A DNA stretch of 64,000 bases from Hysterangium stoloniferum. Taxonomy: Eukaryota; Basidiomycota; Agaricomycetes; Hysterangiales; Hysterangiaceae. Every line of letters begins with the position of its first letter. Position 1 is the stretch's first letter. The stretch covers positions 186,001-250,000 of the forward strand of contig WHVD01000025.1 in NCBI GenBank assembly GCA_015178975.1. Direction: 5' to 3'. The notes below the pieces were generated by a model. It did not search any database. It had not been told where the DNA came from and was given only the letters and a program-made list of their open reading frames with translations. Below, piece after piece: positions 11,930-22,004 of the stretch. The position numbers and the translations under genes are program-made.

Positions 11930-13260
11930 CAGTTACAAAAGAAAACAACAGTAACAAAAGAAAACAATGGTAACAAAAGAAAACAACAGTTACAAATAGA
12001 AACAAAGGTCACAAAAGGAACAACAGTTACAAAAGGAACAATGGTTACAAAAGTGTAAGAATGGAAACTGTTTAAAGAACAGAAACCATTACAAAAGGCA
12101 TTACCAAAGACAGAAACAAATATCACAAATGGAACAATGGTTTTAAAAGGAACAATGGGTAGAAAAGAAGCAACAGTTTCAAAAGGAGCAATGGTTTCAA
12201 AAAAAGCAATGGTTTCAGAAGAAGTAATTGTACAGTTCTGAGTAGCAATTGAGTTGATTCTACTGGAATTGATTTACAAATGATACAGCATTGATACAGC
12301 ATTGATTGAGAAGAGGAGAACATTCATTAAGCATTCATGGAGCATTGAAGAAACATTAATAGAGCATGGATTGAGCATTGATATATTGTATTGTATTTTG
12401 ATATATCTTATTTTATTTCAATGTTTTGCATTTTATTTTGATTTATTTTATTCTATTTTTAAACATTTTATCTTGATTTATTGTATTTTATTTTTATTTT
12501 TCCAATTTATTTTATTTTGAAGTATTTTATTTTGAGTTATTCTATTTTATTTTATTTTTAAACATTATATTTTCATTTATTGTATTTTATCTTAATTATT
12601 CACTGAGATTTTCCTGGAAATCCTTGTAGACCTCCAGGGATTTGCAATATTCCTCCAGGGAAATGGCATCAAATTACCTCCATGAATGCCACTTGAAATG
12701 CTTCTATGAGGGGCATGGGAAATACTTTCCCAAAGGGTGCAGGAATTCCCCTGGACAGCTCGTGTGAAATGTTTCTGTGAGGGCATGGGAGATGGTTCTG
12801 CTGTAAATCAAATTGCTCCTGTGTCACAGAAATGCTTCCACAGGGCATGGGAAATGTATCCGGAAAGGTTGTGGGAAATGTTCCTGTGAGGTGTGTGGGA
12901 AATGGTCCCGTGAATGGCATGGGAAATAGTTATGTGAATGGTGCAGGAAATTGCTTACATATGTGAATGGTGTGGGAGAGAGTTGTGGAAAATGTCTCCA
13001 TTAAGGCATGTGAACTAATTCCATGCATGTGAGAAACACTCCTGCAGCATGAAAAAATACTCCCACATCTGTAACAATACTCCCGCGGCATTGGAAAATA
13101 CCTCCGCACATGTGACATAATACTCCTGTGCATGTAAAAATATTCTCCCATGTGTGTAAAAATACCTCCACGCACATGACAAAATACTCCCTTGCTTGTA
13201 TAAATACTTCTGTGCATCACACACCTAATCCATGCACCACACCCATACGCCCACACCTAC
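11930..13260. repeat. Tandem-repeat domain, arm D1
   Basis: Three repeat types follow one another. First come short units around acaaaagg(a)acaa (11930-12220). Then comes a run of ttttattttgatttatt-type units (12370-12600). Last come units built on gggaaatg...tccntgaatgg and catgtgacaaaatactcc (12610-13220). The same order recurs at 16685-18600 (arm D2) at clearly lower identity. It ends in the 21-bp and 19-bp arrays that follow. Open frames through it are by-products of the repeats. Confidence 0.75.
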
Positions 13261-13281
13261 GTAGTGCACCCACATGGCACA

Positions 13282-13436
13282 CCTGTGTATCTGCATGGTG
13301 CACTTGTGTATCTGCATGGTGCACTTGTGTATCTGCATGGTGCACTTGTGTATCTGCATGGTGCACTTGTGTATCTGCATGGTGCACTTGTGTATCTGCA
13401 TGGTGCACTTGTGTATCTGCATGGTGCACTTGTGTG
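13282..13436. repeat. 21-bp tandem array, 7 units
   Basis: Seven near-identical 21-bp units containing gtatctgcatggtgcactt. Because 21 is a multiple of three, each frame reads a 7-residue repeat, for example LCICMVH. The array borders a less regular stretch and then the 19-bp array. No evidence supports translation. Confidence 0.85.
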
Positions 13437-13531
13437 GCACACTTGCATACCTGTGCAGTGCACTCATGCACTTGTGCAGTGTGCTTGCACACCCATGCAG
13501 CACACTTGTGCACTTGTGCACCCATGTGGCG

Positions 13532-14288
13532 CACCCACATCCATGTGGCGCACCCACATCCATGTGGCGCACCCACATCCATGTGGCGCACCCACATCCA
13601 TGTGGCGCACCCACATCCATGTGGCGCACCCACATCCATGTGGCGCACCCACATCCATGTGGCGCACCCACATCCATGTGGCGCACCCACATCCATGTGG
13701 CGCACCCACATCCATGTGGCGCACCCACATCCATGTGGCGCACCCACATCCATGTGGCGCACCCACATCCATGTGGCGCACCCACATCCATGTGGCGCAC
13801 CCACATCCATGTGGCGCACCCACATCCATGTGGCGCACCCACATCCATGTGGCGCACCCACATCCATGTGGCGCACCCACATCCATGTGGCGCACCCACA
13901 TCCATGTGGCGCACCCACATCCATGTGGCGCACCCACATCCATGTGGCGCACCCACATCCATGTGGCGCACCCACATCCATGTGGCGCACCCACATCCAT
14001 GTGGCGCACCCACATCCATGTGGCGCACCCACATCCATGTGGCGCACCCACATCCATGTGGCGCACCCACATCCATGTGGCGCACCCACATCCATGTGGC
14101 GCACCACATCCATGTGGCGCACCCACATCCATGTGGCGCACCACATCCATGTGGCGCACCCACATCCATGTGGCGCACCCACATCCATGTGGCGCACCCA
14201 CATCCATGTGGCGCACCCACATCCATGTGGCGCACCCACATCCATGTGGCGCACCCACATCCATGTGGCGCACCCACATCCATGTGGG
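13532..14288. repeat. 19-bp palindromic minisatellite, about 40 units
   Basis: The unit cacccacatccatgtggcg is repeated about 40 times. All copies are identical except two that have lost one C (near 14103 and 14141). Each unit holds the inverted repeat CCACAT-CC-ATGTGG, so each can fold into a small hairpin. Neither the unit nor its complement has a stop in any frame, which leaves long open frames in all six frames over the same DNA. Those frames read the same 19-residue cycle and are artefacts. Confidence 0.95.
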
Positions 14289-14591
14289 TGCAGAACACTC
14301 ATGCCCCCATGCGATGTGTTGGCATGCTCATGCAGCATACTTTCACACCTGCACGACGTGTTGAAGTGTTTGCACAGTGTGCTTGTGCACCCATGTGACG
14401 TGATCGCATGCCTGTGCAGTGTGCTTGTGCACTGTGTGATGTGTTCACGCACCCACGCAGCATGCTTGCATGCCTGTGCAGCTATGTGCTCATGCACTGC
14501 ACCCAGCTCTCGACTGTTTCGTTGGCGAGACTGGTGACATAGTTGTTTGCATGCTGCCACACCCATATCCACATGCTGCACCCATACTCCC
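14289..14591. repeat. Degenerate CA/TG-rich repeats next to the array
   Basis: Irregular repeats containing cacccatg, gcatgc and tgtgcagtgtgcttg continue the style of the neighbouring array. The piece 14481-14556 (gctatgtgctcatgcactg...) is a diverged copy of 15271-15347, on the other side of the LTR-B insertion. The two were therefore close neighbours before that insertion. Confidence 0.6.
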
Positions 14592-15256
14592 TGTGAAGGA
14601 TAGGTCACATAGGAGGTGTGACTAAAGGCTCTAAGCCTTAGACCTTAAGCCGCTTTATAATGCCATTATTTCCTTTTTGTTTTATATTTTTTATTCTCTC
14701 TTTATCACTCATAAATACACTTTTATTAGTTCAAGAGTCCATGTATGCTTGTGAGTGCTCTCGCCCACAAGAAGTATGTGTATGTCACAGTAGTAGTCAC
14801 ATGATACAAACTCAGACACTTTTCAACCCTGACAACCATCACCTGCACATGCAAGTACTGGTTCGGGGTCTTGTCTAAAACAAACCTCTACTCTATCTCT
14901 CTTCATAGAATTACAGTAACTAAACTTCGCACTGAAACAGTCGAAGTCAGTTACTATTATTCGACTCGACTTCAAGCTCTTGCCTAGTGCGGTAAGAATA
15001 TCCATCATAACTCACTTTCTTAGGATATTCTCTCTCTTTCGCGCAATATATACTTTCTCTTATCTACTCTGTCATCAGCCCAGCTAGCTACACAATCGAA
15101 TTGTACTGTAAGGTCGATCCACCCTTGTAATTATCTACCAATCATACCTTAAAGGTCAATCGTAATCTACATCTTAACTACTAGTCGATTGTATTTTGTA
15201 CTATCGCTAGTCGATAACAATCGTACATTGAGTGGTAAACTACTCGACCCTTTACA
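14592..15256 (+). repeat. Solo LTR, family B (665 bp), TSD CTCCC
   Basis: Starts TGTGAAGGATAGGTCACATAG and ends GACCCTTTACA. The same five bases, ctccc, lie at 14587-14591 and 15257-15261. This is the mark of an insertion that later lost its internal part by LTR-LTR recombination. Other copies are at 57343-58006 (plus) and 41721-42386 (minus). It shares a core (cccacaag...actcagacac) with families A and E. Confidence 0.93.
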
Positions 15257-15273
15257 CTCCCACACACTCGCAC

Positions 15274-16665
15274 CTATGTGCTCACACACTGCACCCCACT
15301 CTCAACTGTTCCATCAGTGAGACTGGTGATGTAGTCATTTGCATGCTCTTGCTGGCAATAGGTGACGAGCCCGTATGTGCCTTCTCCTATACCCCCTATA
15401 CTACCCCTGTTGCGATATTGTTGTTCCAGAACAATCTCACAACATAATGATTGTCCCCCACACAACATAATTTTTGAAGGAGCGTCCTGGTCAAATGGGA
15501 ATGTATCTGTCCTCGGCTTGGTCCATCGAGAGGTGTCCAGTGTGGTGTGTCCATGATTGCCTTCCATTTGCAGAAACTTCATCAGTGCCCCCCATTCTGG
15601 GATTAAGGGTTTATGTTGATGAATTCCCAGTGATGTCTCCATGGGAAGGCTTTTGGTTGGTGAGTCCTGTCCCAGGCCTTTTCTATCATCAAAACCATCA
15701 TCTGATTTCTGCTCCCCAGTTTCCAAGCCTTTATTGCAGTCCCAATCGTTCGATCTATTGGACAACTTGTTGAAGGGTCCATTTGGGGGAGTAAATGGGA
15801 TAGGATGGATAGACAATGGATGGCAAGATTCATCAGGACAATGCAAATCTTGACCTGAGGATGATGGGGAACTGGAGATGACTTTGACTGTGATCTTTTC
15901 CATAGACACATTCGAGAAAGATGACTGTCCTTTTTTGGCAGTTGATCTGGCATGGATCCCAGGACATTCTCCATGAAAGGGACCAGAGCTGGAGGATGAG
16001 GGTGTTCGTTCTGGCTCATCAAACCCACTGAGCAATTCTGCCATCATCTTGTTACATCTCTCCAGGTTGTGCATCAATCTTGACCTGAGAGTAAAGTAGG
16101 TGAAACACACATTTGAGGGTTTACCATATATGGATTCCTTCAACACTTGAATGTATATGAAATTTGTATTGTCCCTTGGCACGATGTGGTGCCCTCTGAG
16201 CAATATGTGCATAATCTGTAGCAGATCATCATGCACACAAAGTAAATTGGAGAGCAGAATGAACAGCTCCATCTTGATACCCACTATTCCCTTTTCTCGG
16301 AAGAACATCACTTCGTTTGACCACTTTGGGATCAACTTTGTTACCTCATCGAGAGTTCCAGGCCAAGTGAATAAATTGTTTGCTGATATAATGCCATGGT
16401 ACTGACCTAGCCAAGCTGCTACTGTTGCAGGCATGGATGGGTATCTAATCCTGCAATCCTTCGTGGCAGCGATGACCTTATCCCTCGAAACTCGAGAAGC
16501 ATAGTAAGAGCCCCACTTCACGTTGACAGGCTCCAAATAAAGTAGTTGGCCATGATGCTTGAGCATAACTTGCCTCAGTGGGAAGACCAGGGTATCCTTC
16601 ATGAAGGTGCGAGCATTTTGCCTTTCCAAGGGACTTGACTGCTCGAAGTTCAAGTTACCTTCCAT
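15274..16665 (-). mobile_element. Gag-like protein of an LTR element (unrecognised family), minus strand
   Basis: A 463-residue open frame beginning MEGNLNFEQSSPLERQNART. Its N-terminal half (FPLRQVMLKHHGQLLYLEPVNVKW) is homologous to the coding stretch at 54862-56560, which follows an LTR-A. The repetition and that context point to a gag-like protein of a retro-element. No zinc knuckle, protease or polymerase was seen. The middle is rich in serine and proline. The end runs through the sequence that is diverged-duplicated at 14481-14556. The upstream side is cut at repeat arm D2. This copy looks more intact than the one at 54862. It could instead be a captured host gene family. Confidence 0.5.
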
Positions 16666-16684
16666 TTAACCAGATTCGCAACGC

Positions 16685-18600
16685 TCAGAAAGGAACAACA
16701 GTTACAAAAGGAACAATGGTTACAAAAGTGTAAGAATGGAAACAGTTTAAAGAACAGCAACCATTACAAAAGACAGAAAGAAATATCACAAATGGAACAA
16801 TGGTTTCAAAAGGAGCAATGGGTACAAAAGGAGCAACAGTTTCTTGGTTTCAAAAGGAGCAATGGTTTCAGAAGAAGTAACTGTACAGTTCTGATATATT
16901 GTATTTTAATTTAATTTATTGTAATTTACTTTAGTTTACTTTATTGTATTTTGATCTATTGTATTTTATTTTGATCTATTATATTTTACTTCAATTTATT
17001 TTATTTTGTTGTATTTTTAAACATTTTATTTTCATTTACTGTGTTTTATTTCAATTTATCTCATTTCATTTTATTTTCTGATCAGAAATTGAGTTGATTC
17101 TACTGGAATTGATTTAAAATTGATATACCATTGATTGAGAAGAGCAGAATGTTGATTAAGCATTTATGCAGCACTGATTGAGAATTGATGAGCATTGAAG
17201 AAATATTAATAAAGCATGCATGGACTGAGCATTGTATTCTATTTTAATTTATTAGATTGTTATTTTGATTTTTTGTATTTTATTTTGATATATCCGATTT
17301 TATTTTGATATATCCGATTTTATTTTATTTTTAAACATTTTATTTTCATTTATTGTATTTATTTTAATTGTTCCCTGGTTTTAGTCAGATTTTCCCGGAA
17401 ATCATTGTAGACCTCCAGGGATTTGCAATCTTTCTCCTGGGAAATAGTGTCAAAAATTCCTCTGTGAATGTTGCATGAAATGCTTCCGTGAGTGTGTGGG
17501 AAATACTCCCAAAAGGGGGTGGGCAATTCTCCCGGAAAGGTCGTGGGAAATGAGTCCTTGAGTGGCGCGGGAAATGCTTACGTGAATGGCACGGGAAATG
17601 CTTACGTGAATGGCACGGGAAATGCTTACGTGAATGGCACGGGAAATGCTTACGTGAATGGCACGGGAAATGCTTACGTGAATGGCACGGGAAATGCTTA
17701 CGTGAATGGCACGGGAAATGCTTACGTGAATGGCACGGGAAATGCTTACGTGAATGGCACGGGAAATGCTTACGTGAATGGCACGGGAAATGCTTACGTG
17801 AATGGCACGGGAAATGCTTACGTGAATGGCACGGGAAATGCTTACGTGAATGGCACGGGAAATGCTTACGTGAATGGCACGGGAAATGCTTACGTGAATG
17901 GCACGGGAAATGCTTACGTGAATGGCACGGGAAATGCTTACGTGAATGGCACGGGAAATGCTTACGTGAATGGCACGGGAAATGCTTACGTGAATGGCAC
18001 GGGAAATGCTTACGTGAATGGCACGGGAAATGCTTACGTGAATGGCACGGGAAATGCTTACGTGAATGGCACGGGAAATGCTTACGTGAATGGCACGGGA
18101 AATGCTTACGTGAATGGCACGGGAAATGCTTACGTGAATGGCACGGGAAATGCTTACGTGAATGGCACGGGAAATGCTTACGTGAATGGCACGGGAAATG
18201 CTTACGTGAAGGGTGTGGGAAATTCTACTGGAGGTGTGTGGGAAATGTTTCCATTAGGGCGTGTAAAATGGTTCTGCGCATGTGACAAATACTCCTGTGC
18301 ATTTCAAAAATGCTCCCGGGCATGTAACAATATTTCCATGCAGGTAACAAAATACTCCTGTGGCATCGAAAAATACCTCCACACATGTGACATAATACTT
18401 CTGCGCATGTAAAAATACCTCTGTGCATGTGACAAAATACTCCCACATGTGGACAAATACTTCCACGCATCACAAAATACCTCCATGCCCATCACAAAAT
18501 ACTCCCACAGCACCACAAATGCTCCCACACTGTCACAAAAGCTCCCACGGCACCATTAAATACTCCCACGAGTGCAGAAATGCACCTGTGCTGACTAATT
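16685..18600. repeat. Tandem-repeat domain, arm D2
   Basis: This is the diverged counterpart of 11930-13260. It has acaaaagga units (16690-16890), AT-rich ttttatttt units (16895-17370), a shared stretch around gacctccagggatttgcaat (17411-17430) and gggaaatgctt-type units. The homogenised 24-bp array follows, then ccatgcatgtgacaaaatactcc-type units to about 18600. D1 and D2 share order but not array content: the 24-bp array has expanded only here, the 19-bp and 21-bp arrays only in D1. Confidence 0.75.
17570..18217. repeat. 24-bp tandem array, 26 identical units plus one variant
   Basis: Twenty-six units without a single visible difference span 17570-18193, followed by one variant unit to 18217. 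Each unit contains gggaaatgcttacgtgaatg. Read on the plus strand the unit gives GNAYVNGT, so a 306-residue open frame (17492-18412) runs through it. The absence of any mutation across 624 bp points to very recent expansion or strong homogenisation. A protein function is not supported by any start context or flanking domain. Confidence 0.95.
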
Positions 18601-18825
18601 AAAGAGTTCAAGCACTAATGTGCCCTCACCGGGACAGCTCGCCCTCATGGGGATTTCTGGGCCTGATGGGGAAAAACTCAGGTGCTCCACACCCTCAAGA
18701 AAGGGCACCTAGTGGCACCTAAAAATGCCCACCACCCACCAAGCAACTTTACTTTATATGATATATATATGATCTCCATAGATGGTAACATTATGAATAT
18801 TTTCATAGAAGGCTCATTGGATACC

Positions 18826-19771
18826 TGTTAGGATACACACACAGGCCGGGTTTCCGGAGAAACCTGCGGGATATCCAGTAGGACTTGGCTTCAGCTTATA
18901 GGCTGCACCCTCGCTAGATCGTGTTGTCCAATTTCAAACGGACGGACGGGGATCCCGGGGAGTCCGGGCGGGGTTCGTGGGTCGTGGGTCGTAAGTCGGA
19001 GGTCGTGGGTCGTAAGTCGGAGGTCGTGGGTCGTAAGTCGGAGGTCGTGGGTCGTAAGTCGGAGGTCATGGGTCGTAAGTCGGAGGTCGTGGGTCGTAAG
19101 TTGGAGGTCGTGGGTCGTAAGTCGGAGGTCGTGGGTCGTGAGTCGAGTTGGTTGAGAGAGATAGATGCGCCGGAGCCCGTGGGCTCCGACTAGTGCGAGC
19201 GATGTGAATCAAGTAAGGTTTTAGAGCGGAAAATATTATTAGATTACTGGGGGGAATCTAAGCTAATTTTCTGACTGGATTGTATGTACAACATCTGCCA
19301 GTTTATATAGACCATGGAGTGAATGACATACCAAATCCAGTAATGGCGAAACGAAACTAACAAAACATGAAATGGGAATAGTAAACACCAAATTGGTGTT
19401 AGGAACGGAACGGAACGGAGCGGAGTCCGAATCGTGACAAAGCATAACCCATAACGGGAAACGGAGCGGGAGCGGAGTCCTAAATCGTGACAGGTCATTT
19501 GACTAAAACGGGAATGGGGCTCGATTAGAGCGGTAACGGGATTCTAAGCGGGGACCGGTGACTGATGCGTGGGACGAAGACGGACATAGACAGAGACGGA
19601 GTCCGGGGGAAGTCTGGTGACTGATATGTATCGTAATGAGGTCGAAACGTAACAAGTCTTGACATAACGGAGTCCGGGTGGGAAATCCTATAAACAGACG
19701 ATTGGTGCTTGTAGCGCATGGGGGCGTACGGGTTAGTGCCCGGAGTCCGGCGGGATTGTCCGGTCGTAACA
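18826..19771 (-). repeat. Solo LTR, family C (946 bp), TSD ATACC
   Basis: Bounded by TGTTA and TAACA and flanked by atacc on both sides (18821-18825 and 19772-19776). The family orientation, set by the gag-linked copy at 2632-3079, is minus: TGTTACGACCGGACAATCC at its start. The insertion split the left inverted repeat of the Tc1 element; the uninterrupted counterpart at about 21386-21396 confirms the empty site. It contains its own 21-bp tandem array. Confidence 0.93.
18970..19145. repeat. 21-bp tandem array inside LTR-C
   Basis: About eight units of 21 bp containing gtcgtgggtcgtaagtcgg, with a few point differences. In the LTR-C at 55245-56189 the corresponding zone holds a different, 16-bp array. 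The LTR therefore has a spot prone to tandem expansion. Confidence 0.85.
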
Positions 19772-19909
19772 ATACCTTTTGTTGCTGACAGGCTCTTGTA
19801 TGAAAATCATGTACTATGTTGATTGGTAGCATTTTTTCAACATGTTATGTCATTGCACTAAAGTAAAAGTCAAAGGACTCTCACAGCTAAAATTCTCCTA
19901 ATTCCAACT

Positions 19910-21360
19910 ATGCATCCTGTCACGAATCGATTATTCTTCGATAACGTCGAATAATATTCTACTAATCGAACTCGAAAGCCTCGTTCGACGAAGTATATAT
20001 TCGCCCTGTCGATGAAGTAAGAGGCTACATATTACCAGTCGCGAGAACTCATGGAAGTATTTGTCGAAGAGGTTACGACAAAGTAGATTACTAATATCAC
20101 TAATATACAGATATTTCGACTGACTTCCCTCGCTCCTTTCGTAGCCCTTTTATGCTTTTCGTCGTATCGTTATGACTATGTTATGAACTAATTATGAAAT
20201 CATATATGACATCGAAATGAGACATGTCGAAAGAGATTCAATGGTGTCGAATAATGTTCAGTTTGTTGAGTTGAATTTGATAGGTCGAAGAGTTGTCGAA
20301 AGTTACCTTTGAATGTTTGTGACAATACGTGACATGTGACGGTTGTGACACATCCCCTTTCCCCTGCTGCCCAGCATAAGATCCTTTCTCTACTTGATGC
20401 TGGCTATTCTGCCAAACACATTTCACTTTCTACTGGCTATGGCTTTGCTACTATCGCTAAACTTCACTCTGAATATGATTCCCACCATTCTCAGGCCTCT
20501 GGTGGTCACCCTTCCAAACACACTACAGCCAACATCTGTTTTGCATGATGCCTTATTAGCTCTGGAAAGGCTGACACAGCTGTAGATGTAACAAAGGCAC
20601 TTTGAACTATCACCACTCAGTCACTCCATCCTCAAACAGTGCATTGTGGACTCAAGGCAGCTGGGATGAAGCCTGTGGTAAAGAAGAAAAGGCTTTTTCT
20701 TTCTAAGAAGCATAGGAAGGAGATGATGGACTTTGCTTTGGCACATCAGAATTGGACTGTGGAGGACTGGAAGAAGGTGGTGTGGTATGATGAGACAAAA
20801 AGCTATAGGCTGGGGTTGGATGGTAGGAAGTGGGTGTGGAAAAATGGAGGGGAGGGCTTGGGTGACAGGCTGGTTGAGGGAACCCTGAAGTTTGGTGGTG
20901 GATTTTTGATGGTATTGGGGTGTATGCTGTGAGGGGGGGTTGGGTATGTATGCAAGACTGATGGAAGGATGGATGGGGATCTCTGCATACAGATTCTGGA
21001 GGATGACCTGCAAGCCAGCCTTAGTGACTATGAAATCTGCATCTTCCAGCAGGATAATGCCCCCCCAAGCACACCTGCAAGAAGGCCCAGAATTGGTTCC
21101 AATAAATAGTTTCAGGTTCTCTCATGGCCAGCACAGTCTCCTGACCTGAATCCCATTGAACACTTATGGAATCACCTGAAGAGGAGGTTGGCAGGGTATG
21201 GGATGGGAATGCACTCCAGGGGATGGAAGAGTTTTGGGAGAGGGTGGTGAAGGAATGGTACAAGATTGATGCAAAGGTGTGTCAGGATTTGATTGCAAAT
21301 ATGCATAGGAAAGTTTCAGATAGGCAAAGGGTGGCTACACCAAGCACTAAATACAAGTAA
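19910..21360 (+). pseudogene. Tc1/mariner transposase (DD34E), disabled
   Basis: The start is ATG at 19910, then the LTR-D insertion, then continuation from 20351 (HPLSPAAQHKILSLLDAGYS). The N-terminal helix-turn-helix lies at about 20357-20510. Catalytic residues are D at 20789 (VVWYDETK), D at 21053 (FQQDNAP) and E at 21158 ([11 protein letters not shown]), with 34 residues between the last two. Four in-frame stops (20546, 20603, 20930, 21107) and one frameshift near 21180-21195 break it. Two of the stops are TGA where relatives have arginine CGA, as expected from C-to-T change at CpG. The C-terminus ends TPSTKYK at 21360. Confidence 0.88.
19918..20350 (+). repeat. Solo LTR, family D (433 bp), TSD CATCC
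   Basis: Starts TGTCACGAATCGATTATTC and ends GACGGTTGTGACA, with catcc on both sides (19913-19917 and 20351-20355). It is rich in tcga motifs. It is the only copy of this family in the window. It lies directly behind the ATG of the Tc1 transposase. Confidence 0.92.
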
Positions 21361-21591
21361 TTTCCCACCTAACCTTGTCAGCAACAAAAGGTATCCAATG
21401 AACCTTCTCTATTAAAATATTGATATTGTTACCATATATGGAGATCACATAATGACATTATGACATATCAAACTATACATGATAGAGCATGTTGACAAAT
21501 ATCTTGGTGATTTTTACTATTTCATCTACTGAGGTATAAGGTATATAGGTTGACACTGCAAAACATTGGATACATTTTGTGAGTCACTGTA

Positions 21592-22004
21592 ACTCAATTG
21601 TGGACCATCTAACAGATTCTATATCATTTTGTAATTCCATAAATTTCAGGGATGTGAATGGGATTTTAAATGGATTGATTACACACATGTTCTATGTGAT
21701 GTTAAGTCCTGCAACCACATCTGGGAGTTTTGTGGATTTTTAATTGGATCGTCCTCTGAGAAGTCACAGGAAAGATAAAGGGATACAGAATCCCACTGGA
21801 CTATACACAATTGAAGCAGTTTATATTCCATGATATGGTTGATGCTTAAAAGATCCTATGTGCACCTGATCACCTTCCAACTATCTTTTGGATCCTTAAG
21901 CATTTTTAAATCTTTTAAGGATCCAATAGAGATTATTGGACTTTATATACATAAGATAAGGCTCTACTACAGATCCTAAAATATTTTGGAGAGAGGGGTT
22001 TTCC
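21592..22004. other. Spacer with a 12-bp inverted repeat
   Basis: No coding signal. A perfect inverted repeat, TTGGATCCTTAA (21888-21899) and TTAAGGATCCAA (21915-21926), with a 15-bp AT-rich loop, could form a hairpin. The DNA is otherwise AT-rich and unremarkable. Confidence 0.45.

Larger units (their letters stand above)
18756..21591 (+). mobile_element. Tc1/mariner DNA transposon, decayed, with two nested solo LTRs
   Basis: The transposase lies at 19910-21360. The right end reads ttttgtgagtcactgta (21575-21591), a Tc1-type terminus ending in TA. A long inverted-repeat zone at 21373-21470 matches, inverted, the left-hand DNA at about 18756-18825 plus 19772-19795 (tgatctccat...ggtaaca...cattggatacc, then ttttgttgctgaca). 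The outermost left terminus is not found, so the left end is truncated against repeat arm D2. Two solo LTRs sit inside: LTR-C at 18826-19771 in the inverted repeat, and LTR-D at 19918-20350 at the transposase start. Without them the element is about 1.45 kb. Confidence 0.82.

Noticed and set aside
13128-14608. Six long open frames of 270-470 codons on both strands
   Set aside because: They arise because the 19-bp and 21-bp repeat units contain no stop on either strand. There are no domains, start context or intron signals.
13282-18217. Regular short repeats as possible CRISPR array
   Set aside because: The units are directly contiguous with no unique spacers, and the context is eukaryotic.
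17492-18412. 306-codon frame with GNAYVNGT repeated 26 times, resembling a repetitive cell-surface protein
   Set aside because: The repeat is a perfect minisatellite and its flanks are non-coding repeat units shared with arm D1. There is no signal peptide or anchor.
18921-19193. Plus-strand frame with GRKSEVV repeats
   Set aside because: It lies inside the LTR-C and follows its 21-bp array.
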